Shown one piece after another: positions 10,930 through 21,188 of a stretch of DNA of 64,000 nucleotides (positions are counted from its first letter, which is position 1; each line of letters starts with the position of its first letter). The stretch lies in contig CM034138.1 of assembly GCA_019914995.1 (NCBI GenBank), positions 6,826,535 to 6,890,534 of the forward strand. The letters run 5' to 3'. Under the pieces are notes generated by a model. The model saw nothing but the letters and a program-made list of their open reading frames with translations. It had not been told where the DNA came from and made no database searches. Origin of the DNA: Acanthochlamys bracteata. Lineage: Eukaryota > Streptophyta > Magnoliopsida > Pandanales > Velloziaceae. The position numbers were made by a program, and so were the translations under genes.

Positions 10930-13151
10930 TCAGAATATAGGGGCAGCAGCAGCAGCAGCGGAAGTAGTTGGGCGTTGAAGGAGGAGAAGGTCTTGTGCGG
11001 AAAGGGCGTGGCGGAAATGGCAGCGGTGCCCATATGGGCAAGTATCGCCCGCGAGAACCATGCGGCAAACTTCGGTCTTGTAACGAGGGTGACGAATGAC
11101 CGGACGGAGCTCAGAGATGCCGTGTGCGAACTGGCAATGGTCACCGTACGAGCACTCTCCTTTCTCCTCCCACTTGTTGCACAGCTCAGTCTTGAACATT
11201 CCTTGGTTGAAAACTTCCAGCTCAAGAGGATCTTCGTCGCCGTTACCCTTGCTGGTAAGCTTGTTCTGGCCTTCTCCTTCGTCAGGGTTGTTGCCACTAG
11301 TTCCGACAAGGAGTCGCTGCTGCTGCTGCTGCTGGGACACATTGGCAAGGCACAGTCAGGGCAAAAAGACAACAACAATAAGCATGTTAGACCAGCATGA
11401 GTTCATGCGCTGCACGATTGGTACCTTCAGAACAAATCCACTAGAATGAAGTAGAAGGAAAAACAAAAGCAAGCATATATATTAAAACATCTTGAATGTG
11501 TATCTGAAGATAACGGTCTATAGAAAGTACAAGAGGGCAATTAATCTTTAGTTACGCAAAGTAGGTTTAAGTAATTGATTCAACAAGTGCCACAATTCAG
11601 AAACTAGCAAAGGGATTTGGCAGATATAATTGTACCAGGCAATCTAACAAAGCATGCATTTCTTGATGCTATTAGAAATATAATCAACTATTAATAAAGA
11701 ACATTGGTTCTAACTTTTTTCTAAATTCCAGCTAACAATTAATTGGTCCAGCACTCTATCTAACAACCTGATGATACTAATGATCATTAAAAATTCATGG
11801 CAGTTGGAAGTCATTCTCATTAGCCTTGCATATCAAGCAACTACTTAACACTGTAGTATAGTTAGCTCTATTCTATTACTGCCTTTATGATCTCTACAAG
11901 ATCACCCAAGTCAAACTCTGAATCAGTGGAGATAGAGATGTCTGATACTCTCTGCAACGCCTAGATCATTAGACATCAATTTGTAGTACCACATATTAGT
12001 CATGACCTGGGCGATGCATTACCTTAAAATGTTATACCAAACCACATTAATGGACGCTGACACTACCTAAGTACACAAGTACCTCGTCTTAAGTCGTGAA
12101 CGAACGAAAGAGATAACGCAAGCAATTGCAAGAGATATTGGACCAAATGATGACTACGTAAATGTTTTTAGCCTACGTTGGGTTGGTTTGATGCGGAAAA
12201 CACACGTATTGCTCAACCTCCACAGTTAGGAGAATCAATGAATTAAAATTGTTCATAGAAAAAAATGAGAGAACTAAAAGAATTAACGTGGAGATGAAGA
12301 TATAGCGTGGAAAGTGGGGTCGACGTACGTACCAATCCCATAATGAGAGGGCTCGAAACCAGTGAGCGCCCATTGCGATTTGTTCTCGCCGCCGCCGCAG
12401 CACTACCACCGGCGATGCTGCAGTCGCCGCTACTGCTGTTGCTGCTGCTGTTATTCAGCTTGAGGAATCCACTAGACCTGATCGAAATGCTCTTCGGCAA
12501 CGGGACACATTTCTTCTTCTCCTTTGTTGAACACTGCTGCTGCTGCCCGAGACCGAGGACACTCGTGGGACTGTGATCTTGATCGCCTGAAACACCCAGT
12601 CGCCGGAACTCATCAGCCAGAGTAGACAACGTTCTAGAAGGCGCTGAGAGAGTTCTAGAAGGTAGGATAGTGGGCTTCTGGATTCTAGCGGCGCCAGTGA
12701 GGAGTGCGAGACGGTGGGTGAGTTCAGCGTTGCTGAGGCGAAGCTGAGCGTTCTCCTGACGGAGAGCATCTGCTTCCTGGATAGCAACGCGGTAGTGAGT
12801 GAAGCAGCGATCGCAGCGGTTGGTTATCTCCTGGTGCTGCAGCGCGAGACGAGCAAGGCAAAGCCGACGCTCTGTAGCAGCAGCTGCTGCTTGTTCCTCA
12901 ATGAACCTCTGGTCATCGACATCATCGACGAGGCTTACCGTCGACGGGGTTTGGGACAGTGAAGCTGAGGAGAGACCGCTTACAACGCCACCGCCGTGCT
13001 TCGGCGATGAGACGAATGGTGAGTGTAGACCGAAGAGATCAGTACCACCGCTGGAGATGTAGGAGTCCGGCGACGGGAACGGCTGTGATTGGGCGAAAGA
13101 ACTCAGAAACCCACCGTCTGTGTTGGTGAGGGAAAGCAATCCCCGCTCCAT
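10930..13151 (-). CDS. Tandem CCCH (TTP-type) zinc-finger protein, C3H14/C3H15-like
   Basis: Two coding exons on the minus strand: 13151-12333 (273 codons, ending at a donor in GGATTG|GTACGT) and 11331-10930 (133 codons plus stop, after a tcccag acceptor). The phase is 0 on both sides, giving 406 residues. The second exon has two fingers of the C-x8-C-x5-C-x3-H form (about residues 324-343 and 362-381), each preceded by the lead-in FKTELC or RYKTEVC. This is the tristetraprolin pattern that binds AU-rich RNA. The first exon has a long heptad-rich segment (about residues 95-155: [11 protein letters not shown]..., [22 protein letters not shown]), probably a coiled coil, and Ser-rich ends. Plant C3H14/C3H15 proteins act in mRNA control and transcription during anther and secondary-wall development; that role is inferred by family. 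The upstream in-frame codons to 13187 have no ATG, so the ATG at 13151 is used. Poly-Q, poly-S and poly-A tracts are encoded by triplet runs. Confidence 0.88.
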
Positions 13152-13174
13152 TCGTCCTTGTTGTCTAGTGAGAT

Positions 13175-14131
13175 CTGTGAATAACAAGAGATCAGAGATT
13201 CACAAGAGAGAGAAAGTAGGAGAGCTTGCAAAGAAATTTCATGCACACAAGTTGTATGAGAAAATGAAAACAGAAATAATGGAAGATCGTTCTCTGTTAA
13301 AGCTGCTAAGAACAACTGCTGAAGAGAATGGAAACAGAGCAATGAATACGAGGATCGAACTGAAAATGAACCGGTAATTGAAGCTACATTTTATTTTAAT
13401 TATGAAACAAATTCTCCAAATTAAGCAATGCGCAAAATGCAAACTGAAGCAAAATCTAGCTATCCTACATGAGCAGAGTGTTTCACAAAAAAATAGACTA
13501 AGAAGAATTCGATCGAGTAGATAGGAAACAATGGATCTCCGACTATAAATCCTCATCAGAGATTAAAACAACAATTTAGAGCAAGGAGCATAATAAGGAA
13601 CACCTAATCCAGATGAACTCAAAAAAAAAAAAAAAAAAGAAAGAAGACAGCAATAGTCTAGTTACAGGGTTTATCCGTAAATTACCTAAACTGCGAGTAA
13701 GAAATCTCCATCTCCACTTCGAAGACTGTATTACAGCAAAAATCAACGAAAAACCAAGTAATCGAGCGAAATTTAGGAGAAGATCCAGTAACAGAGCAAG
13801 AATTAGGAGAAATAAAAGGCCCAATCTGCTCTACTCCGTGTAGCAACAACATTTGTTGGTACAATTACCGAAAGTTCGATCGCCACTTCAAACGCCGTGT
13901 AACAACAACAATCAGAAAGCAAACTCATCGATCGCCACCGAAATCATTCCACATCCATCCGATCAAAAATCAACTCTACCAAAACAAAGAAACGATTGAA
14001 TTTGCTTCTCTCAAAACAATTGGGAAGAAAACGAAGTAATCGCGCTAATCCGATAAATCAATCAATCGAACTACTTAAAATCAACAATACAGAAGAAAAT
14101 TATTCTATGCTTGTGATTCGAGTTTATCTAC
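13175..14131 (-). other. Probable leader (5'UTR) intron of the CCCH gene
   Basis: On the minus strand a donor AGAAG|GTAGAT lies at 14131-14130. A strong acceptor (pyrimidine tract, then ttattcacag) ends at 13175, 24 nt before the start codon. The 5' part reads as a CT-rich leader downstream of a TATAAATA box, and the segment between has no coding potential. It contains an 18-bp A run at 13621-13638. The intron is inferred from splice signals only. Confidence 0.55.
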
Positions 14132-14252
14132 CTTCTCCAACCAATCAAACGATCTCCAACCAAATCTCGCGCACCAGAGATTATCTCCAATGGCGAAGTA
14201 GAGAAAACTCTAGAGAGAGACAGAGAGAACGGGTAGTAGAGTAGCTGTAAGG

Positions 14253-14260
14253 TATTTATA
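14253..14260 (-). promoter_or_regulatory. TATA box of the CCCH gene
   Basis: TATAAATA on the minus strand, followed about 30 bp downstream by a CT-rich leader (complement of the gagagagacagagag stretch at 14210-14230). The position fits a transcription start near 14225. Confidence 0.6.
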
Positions 14261-14358
14261 GTCGAGAAGTAACGAAATGGAATGGGAGGGAAAAACAATG
14301 CTCTCAAGCGCGGGGAGACCGCTGCGCAACCCCAAAGCTGTTTCAGTTAAATCAACAA

Positions 14359-14540
14359 TTGACCGCACGGTATGGCCCAGCATCAACCGTTTATTTTGAT
14401 AACCAAATAATCGGAACCGTTGCAGCTTCTAACGTATGGTGGTTATGTTTGCAGCGTCAACCAATTCTAACACAAAGATACCAACATAAACACTTCCCAG
14501 CAATCTTGACCGCACGGTACGGCGCATCATCGACTGTTTA
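14359..14540. repeat. Pair of 35-bp direct repeats in the CCCH promoter
   Basis: ttgaccgcacggtatggccc... (14359-14393) returns as ttgaccgcacggtacggcgc... (14506-14540), with a small number of mismatches and 112 bp between the copies. Both contain a TTGAC core (W-box-like). Upstream promoter duplication or the ends of a worn element are both possible. Confidence 0.7.
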
Positions 14541-15000
14541 GTTATTACAAGAGAAAAATCTGATCCGTCCAAATTAGATCGTGTGTGGTATTGTTCGTAG
14601 CAGCTATGAAGTTCTAACAGAAGATGTAAGGAGTGAAATCAAGCCGTTCGTTTCAATTTCCGAATAATCTAGGCCGTTATAACGGAATGTGGGCCCGCTC
14701 CTCAATCCTAGTAGTAGGCTCTTGCACTTTTTTTTTTCTTTTTTATTTTGTCAGAAGATTTTACGGACAATTAAAAACGGGAAATTGCAAACTCGAGCCA
14801 GTAAAAATACTTTGGTGTAATTTGACCCATACTTTCTTTAAAAAACTTCTTTTTGATTGATTAATGATGATAAAATCACTATAATGCATGTAAATATTTC
14901 ATATATCACACACAAAATATTTGCTAAATTATACTCCCCAAAGATTTAGTTGTGCCCAAATCTTAGTTAGTTGTTGTGGTATTAATTAGCGTGGTGAGAA

Positions 15001-15060
15001 CACATTATAAAGAATTTAAACCGTTTTTAACACCTTATAAAGAATTTAAACCGTTTTTAT
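15001..15060. repeat. 30-bp tandem duplication
   Basis: Two adjacent 30-bp units (15001-15030 and 15031-15060) share ttataaagaatttaaaccgt and differ at two positions. Confidence 0.85.
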
Positions 15061-15084
15061 TTATATTTTTAAATTATAGAATTA

Positions 15085-15318
15085 GAGTGTGTTTATTTTA
15101 AGTAAAATTATTTTTTTCAAAATAAGCTTGAAAAATTAATTTAAAAATTAAAATATTTAATAAAAATATAATTATATATTAATTTTGTATTAATAGTAAG
15201 TTTTACAATTAAATTCTATAAGATTTTTTTATAGAAAACTTTATTTTAAATTTTTATTTATTTTTTATTAAAATTGAGTTTGAAAAAAGTGAAGTTTGGA
15301 TGATAGATAAATGCGCCC
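15085..15318. mobile_element. TTA-duplicating MITE, family 3
   Basis: TTA flanks both sides (15082-15084 and 15319-15321). The ends are gagtgtgtttat and, inverted, gggcgcatttat. The AT-rich interior matches the copies at 9203, 25300 and 37035. It has no coding capacity. Confidence 0.7.
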
Positions 15319-15648
15319 TTATTGTACTAAGGTTTTTAAACTAAAGTTTTCTAAGATAGCATTTTTTTATGCAGAAAATTAGGGTGCCTTAATTATATAT
15401 ATCAATTTTTTTTTATTCTTCTAGCCCAATTCAATATCAAATAAATAAATAAATAATATAATAGAAATATAATTTCTAATTTGTTTGAATCATTTAGAGC
15501 GTCTTTTAAATACACGTAATTTATAAAAAAAAATTTGATGAAAAGTAAAGTTGGATAGAGGTAGAATTTTATAAGTTAAGTTTTATAAAAAATTAAATAA
15601 AGATACAAAAGTATTTGAAAAACACAGCATCTTATGCGTGGAGATTTT
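15319..15648. other. AT-rich spacer between MITEs
   Basis: No gene or complete element recognised; short A/T runs only. Confidence 0.4.
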
Positions 15649-15908
15649 GGGGGTGTTTGGCTTTGCTTTCCCCCAACCCAACTTTTCAATTCTCCATTTC
15701 ACGTTTTTCAATACATATTTTATAAATATATAAAAAATTTATTTAAAAATTTAGAAAGTGTAGAAAAATTCTACGGAGTGAGATCTTTTTATTGCATATT
15801 TTTATTATTTTTTTAGAAGTAAAAAAAATAAAATTCGTTTTTCAAAAATGACAAAAATACCCTTCATTTCACAAAAGCTCCATTTTATAAGCAATCCCAA
15901 ACGCTCCC
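15649..15908. mobile_element. MITE family 1 (GGGGGTGTTTGG ends), near-intact copy
   Basis: The 260-bp element begins gggggtgtttgg and ends ccaaacgctccc, with TTT on both sides. It is almost identical along its length to the copy at 17827-18084, so these two transposed relatively recently or were copied from one another. Short GC-rich inverted ends with a 3-bp duplication are typical of Tourist/PIF-Harbinger MITEs. Confidence 0.8.
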
Positions 15909-17826
15909 TTTGAATAAACAAACAAGGAAGGTGGCGCTGCAGCACAATAGTGTGCGACTTTTTTGTGTTTTTTTCCCTTCACTGAAATTGCCAGTTATAA
16001 TAATTAATTGCTGAACTCGCTTGTGCAATGAACTATCTTCGTATTACATTAATTGCTCCAAGATTTGGTAAGGGGAGAACATTTTGACCTGCCATCCCCT
16101 AGGTCCCCATCCGTCCTTCTGAAAAAATGTCTTTTTCTAATGATTATAGGGGATGCTCAAAAGAGTGTTTTAAAAAATAATTTTTTTAAATAAATGACTC
16201 TTACTTTTTCTAAAAATAATAAAATAAATAATAATAAAATAGAATTTTTTTAATATGTTTTAATTTTTTAAATTTTAAAAAATTATAAAAATTTAATTAA
16301 AAAATATGAACTAAAAAATTAAAAAAATTATTTTTTAAAGCATTACCAAACGGTCTCTAAAAATGCTTATAAAATAAATTATTTTAAATAAAAAGTTTTA
16401 ATTTTTTAAAATAAAATAACATGATTTATAATACATTTTTTAAAGTAAATTTTATAAAAAATTATAATTTTAAAATAAGATGAAAATGAGACGTACGGCA
16501 AGCGTGTTAATAATTTATTTAGAAAATATGTTCACTTTTGTGATCTTCAAAAAAATATAATAATAATAAATTTTAATACGTAGAATTTTTTTATATTTTT
16601 TTAAATTTTTAATAAATTTTTTAAATATTTATAAAAAATTACTCTGATCCTAAACCTAAGTTAGTAAATTTATAGAATAAATAATAAAATATTATATTTT
16701 TGAATAAAGTAAATTGTAAACATGTCTTAATCATTATTCATAATCAGTTGATGTGATCTAATCTCACCTACATGCATTGGCATGCATGTTGTAGGTTTAA
16801 TGCGTTTGCTTTACTTGCAAGAACACAAGTGGATCATGTCATACAACCAAACCTATACATTTTGTTTGACAATCTAATCATCACATTCCAATTTTTATGT
16901 AAAAAATCTTATTTTAAATTTTGAATTTAAATTTTAATTTAATTTCTGTAAAAAATTAGCTACTTTTCTTTTAAAAAATACAGAGTGAAATGTGGAGAAT
17001 TTTGTTTTCAATTCTTTAAAAGTTGAGAAATTACATAAAAAAATTTTAGCAAATTTGTCTCTCAAAAAATTTTTAAATAAACTAGTTTTAAATTTTTTTA
17101 TTTTAAACACTTTGAGATGTCTCCGAAAATGTATTTTTTAAATTTATACACAATGTTGCATCTTTGTCAAACTCAATCTAATACTATCATACTTTTAATG
17201 TTGTATAAAATCCAGAAACTTCACTCTCAATTTGTTTTTCATTAGGAAGAAAAATTAAAATAAACAATCTGTGAGGGGCATTTGGGAGTGTTTATAAAAT
17301 AGAACTTTTTTTAAATGAATAATATTTTTATTTTTTTTAAAATTGAGCTTTATTTTTTTACTTTCAAAAAATAATAAATATATGCAACAAAAAAATTTCA
17401 TTACGTAAAATTTTTCTACACTTTCTAAATTTTAAATAAATTTTTTAAATACTTATAAAATATATATTAAAAAATATGAAATTGAAAATTAAAAAATAGC
17501 ATTCGTCAAATGTAAAGCCAAACGCCGGCGGAAAGGTGAGCGCGTTTCAATTATAAAAAAATTTTACGTTATAAAAAATTATTATTATTTATTTTATTAT
17601 TTTATAAATAAAAAATAAATTTTATTTTTTGAAATAAAATAACAATATTTTTAATTTATAAAAAATATTTTAAAATTACTTCGGAACGCCCTATTAGAGG
17701 ATTTTACTTAAAACTTAATGCTACTGTACTTAATAAAGTTCTCACCTGAATCATAAACTGAGTAGATTATGCAACTAATTGGGGGCCATATTAGAGGATT
17801 GTATTGCAATCTCACCACCTTTTTTA
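15909..17826. other. AT-rich intergenic region with two worn family 1 MITEs
   Basis: Degenerate family 1 copies are visible at about 16146-16362 (taggggatgctc start, ccaaacggtctct end) and about 17275-17526 (ggggcatttggg start, gccaaacgcc end). The rest is A/T-rich and shows no exon or RNA gene. Confidence 0.5.
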
Positions 17827-18084
17827 GGGGGTGTTTGACTTTGCTTTCCTCCAACCCAACTTTTCAATTCTCCATTTCACGTTTTTCAATACATATTTTA
17901 TAAATATATAAAAAATTTATTTAAAAATTTAGAAAGTGTAAAAAAATTCTACGGAGTGAGAACTTTTTATTGCATATTTTTATTATTTTTTTAGAAGTAA
18001 AAAAAATAGAGCTTATTTTTCAAAAAAGATAAAAATACTTTTTTTTACAAAAGTTCCATTTCATAAGCAATCCCAAACCGCCCC
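17827..18084. mobile_element. MITE family 1, near-intact copy with TTA duplication
   Basis: 258 bp, beginning gggggtgtttga and ending caaaccgcccc, with TTA at 17824-17826 and 18085-18087. It closely matches the 15649 copy throughout, including the acttttcaattctccatttc subterminal block. Confidence 0.85.
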
Positions 18085-19313
18085 TTAATTGCTTGCGTTA
18101 TGATAGAAAAAATTAGATAGCACTCTCTTCTATATTGCAATGCAAAAGAAAATAAAAAGGTTTTAGTTAGTTGAAGGTGGTCACTATTACATCATTGGTT
18201 TTCCATATGCGCTGGTGGTCTTGTTGCTTCTTTGGCAAAACTATCACTAACTACCTTCTTTTGGCAATCACAATCAACTCAGAAAATTCCACCATACTAT
18301 TTCTTTTCTTTTTTTTTTTTTGTGTAGAGATTTCATTAAGAGCTTGTTTATTTCATCGTAAATGATCCGAAAGTAACTTTGTCCCGCTATAAAATGACTT
18401 TCGAATAATTTTTTCTATTTATTTTTATAAAATTACTCTTACAAATTCATAATTTTTTTATCACTTTTTAGAAACTCAGTAACAAGCGTCCTAAGAGCGT
18501 GTTCTTTTTAATTAAAAGTAAAATTATTAGGAAATATTAGAAGTGATTTTAAATTTTGTATTCTTTTCTAGAAGAAATAATTGGAAATATATTTTTTTTC
18601 TTTTGTAGTTGAAAGTGAGTCGAAAGTAAATTTGTAGTGAAAAAAATTGAATTGTAAGGTATGAAAAGAACACACTCTAGATTTGTTAGGTTTCTTATTA
18701 CTAGTTAAAGAAAACCTTGTAGCTACGGAGATGACATCTTTCTAAAAATTTCAAAAATCAGATTTGAATTTTGAGCTTCTTTCATAAATTAAACAAAACA
18801 TTTGATTATATGTTAATTTAAATTTATATTGTTTGATGATAAGTTAGATAGGACACTGTTGGGTTACGGAGACCTTGCAACTATTTTTTTTAGTTCTCTC
18901 TTAAATTTCAACAAGAAAATAAAAGGATTGATTGATTTTGTTGGTTTAACCTTTGTTGTTCAAGCCATGCAGAGAACAAGTTTGAGAAATTGACTAGCAA
19001 GCAGAATTCAGGTGTAGACTTTTTACTTAAGTGACAAGCAGCCAATGGTTTCTCGTTATGAGGTAGCATTGCAACATCTGAATGCCTCAAAAATCTTTTA
19101 TTATTTTTGTCTACATAAGGGTTTGCTTTTCCGGCAGAAATGAGTTATTAGAAAATAAATATTATAAATAATAGTATTAGAAATGAATTTAAATTTTTTG
19201 TTCTTTCATAAAAATAATAAATTGGAAATAATTTGCATGTATTTTGTTTGTAACTGAAAATAAGTAAGAAGTGATTTTTTATTAGAAGGAAGTGAGTTGT
19301 TGTGAAAGCGTTT
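18085..19313. other. Intergenic sequence between MITEs
   Basis: No gene recognised. A small inverted-end element lies at 18495-18677 and a worn relative of it around 19125-19300. The minus-strand frame at 18908-19090 is free of stops but has no partner exon or family resemblance that I can support. Confidence 0.4.
18495..18677. mobile_element. Small MITE, family 4 (GAGCGTGTTCTTTT ends)
   Basis: The left end gagcgtgttctttt is matched in inverted form by aaaagaacacactc at the right end. TAA-like and TAG-like triplets flank it. A related, less complete copy begins near 38297 (ggatgtgttcttttcag). Confidence 0.6.
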
Positions 19314-19593
19314 TTTCAAATGCCAATAACTGAGTTTCGTAAAAGTAAAAATTAGAAAATAAAATTTTTTGAAAAATAAAGTGAAAGTAGAGTTCAGTAT
19401 TTGTGTTTCAATAGGTTTGAAAATATGTTGAAAATTAAAAAATATAGTTGTATTGGGAAGTGTATAAATAAAAAAGTTAAGTTTTGCATGTGAAAGTAGA
19501 GTTCTGAATTTTCTGTATATTAAAACATATTAACTCGTTAGAACTCAAAATCTTGCAAAAGAAAGTGAAGTTACGGGCGTTTGAAACACGCCC
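19314..19593. mobile_element. MITE family 2 (GCGTGTTTCAAATG ends)
   Basis: The left end is gcgttttttcaaatgcc with ataactgagtttcg just inside. The right end, inverted, is gggcgtgtttcaaacgcc. The interior matches the copies at 25591-25874 (same orientation) and 37443-37738 (opposite orientation). Confidence 0.65.
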
Positions 19594-20162
19594 GGAAAAG
19601 CACTCTAAATCTAACTTTAAGAGGTGTAAATATAAATGGATTGGGCTATAAATATGTGCGGTCTAGGCTAGCGGTTGTCAAGTGGCTCGCATGAATTTTT
19701 TGCCTCAATTTGGATGACAAAACAACTAATTTGAGTTTTGAGAATAAAAATATGAAAGTATAATAGAAAAAAAGAAATATTTGTAATTAAAAAAATTTTA
19801 AAATAAAATCACTACTGACCTGGCCCAATTAAGCCTAGCTATCAAGACCTAGCTAGCCAATCGATCACCATTCATCGGCTAAATCAGGCCGATTTGATCA
19901 ATTCGATCTGAATTTATATCTCAACAAAGGATCCAAATTCGAAACAAGGATTACAAACTCTAATGGGCAGCCAATATACGTAGGTACTCAATCAGATCCA
20001 AAAGTTTAAGCAAATGAATAACACAGATTTATGTAAACCTTCATTCTTTATTGTCAACCCAATAGAGTTCGCAATATAATGTGTCACATGTAACATTCCA
20101 CTCCAGATCCCCATTAAGTTAAATTTATCAGAGGAATTAAAATTAAAACCAGGGCTACCACT
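19594..20162. other. Intergenic sequence
   Basis: No gene recognised. The start (aagaggtgtaaatataaatgg near 19620) resembles the ends of the family A element at 45029, suggesting a worn relative up to about 19925, but I cannot find its target duplication. Confidence 0.35.
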
Positions 20163-20640
20163 AGAGATGCAAATATGGGCGAGCTGGGCCGCTCGGCCAA
20201 ATGAAGCGACCGGGCCGAGCTGGCCCGGCCTGCCTTCCACTCCCAGCCAGGACTAGTCCGGCTCGAGTGAGTTTTACTTAACCCAGTTCGACTCATTTAT
20301 CCGTTTTATTTTTAATTTTATATAATAAATAAATAATAAATTTTAAAAAATAATTAAAAAAATATTATTAAGATAAAAATAAATAATAAATATTTTTTAT
20401 TATATGTTAATTTGATCAACAGTTAAATATTGATCAAACAGGTTGATCGATCAATGTTGACCAAGTCAACGTGTACAGTATCGAACGGATGGGCCGACAA
20501 TATTCGTCCAATACTGACCTGCTAGATCAGACCGAGTGGCCCGATTCTATCACTATTCACGAACCTCACGAACTGGGCAGGCCAAACACACAACTATTTT
20601 ATCGGACCGCAGGCCGGCCCGTCCCAAATTTGCACCTATA
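20163..20640. mobile_element. Mutator-like non-autonomous element, family A
   Basis: 478 bp flanked by a perfect 9-bp duplication, gctaccact, at 20154-20162 and 20641-20649. The ends are inverted around tgcaaatatggg at the left and tgcaaatttggg on the opposite strand at the right. Subterminal regions are rich in GGGCC/CCGGG. The interior is AT-rich and non-coding. A second copy is at 45029-45486. The 9-bp duplication identifies the Mutator superfamily. Confidence 0.85.
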
Positions 20641-20649
20641 GCTACCACT

Positions 20650-21188
20650 TGAAGGGCTACATAAAGATAAGGCATATGTATCTAAAATTTTAAACTCAAT
20701 TTTTCTACTAAAAACTCTACTTCAATTAACTTTCCAAAAAAAGTAAATACAAAAACTTAACTCAATTTTTTCGGCCAAAAAATTTACTTCTAAAATTTAA
20801 CATTGATAACTAAAAATTTAACTTCTAAACTCATTTTTAATCACATCCTAACACAGAAACTAAACTGACTTTTAAATTTTACTTTTTAAAAAAATTCACT
20901 TCCAAAATTTTTTTTCGAAAACTCAATTTAAGCCTAGGTAAACACGTCCGTAGCAAACAAGTCCAGATACCTAAAACAATACCAAGTTATATTATTAGCA
21001 ATCCAATACTAATACCTAAAATCACGTAGAGCGCCATTTGCTATTTCTTCAGTTTTCCTAGAGAGATGCAAGTATGTATTAAACTAGGCTATCACTTCTT
21101 TTGATTCTCATCCGCAACGCACTAGATTTCTGTAAAGAAGAATATTGAAGAAATGAAAACTAGCATGTATGTCAAACGAGTGTTTGTT
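20650..21188. other. 3' flank of the amino acid transporter gene with AT-rich repeat
   Basis: The 3'UTR of the minus-strand transporter must lie at the right end. From about 20690 to 20950 the sequence is a family of A/T-rich text with 'aactcaattttt' and 'ttcacttccaaaa' blocks, also seen near 47930-48130 and in inverted form near 63350-63530. Confidence 0.4.

Larger units (their letters stand above)
14261..15084. other. Upstream region of the CCCH gene with direct repeats
   Basis: No gene is seen. It contains the 35-bp direct repeat pair at 14359 and 14506 and a 30-bp tandem duplication at 15001-15060. Confidence 0.5.

Noticed and set aside
10921-11449. Plus-strand open frames opposite the second CCCH exon
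   Set aside because: They are antisense shadows of the GC-rich, triplet-repeat-rich CCCH coding sequence.
12307-13062. Plus-strand and minus-strand alternative frames over the first CCCH exon
   Set aside because: Shadows of the 273-codon exon; no independent motif.
14359-14541. 60-codon plus-strand frame with the repeat TARYG-x-x-STV
   Set aside because: The repeat is explained by the 35-bp DNA direct repeats; it lies in the promoter of the CCCH gene and has no other coding sign.
18908-19090. 60-codon minus-strand frame
   Set aside because: Looks like a possible exon remnant but lacks splice partners and any family resemblance that I can defend.
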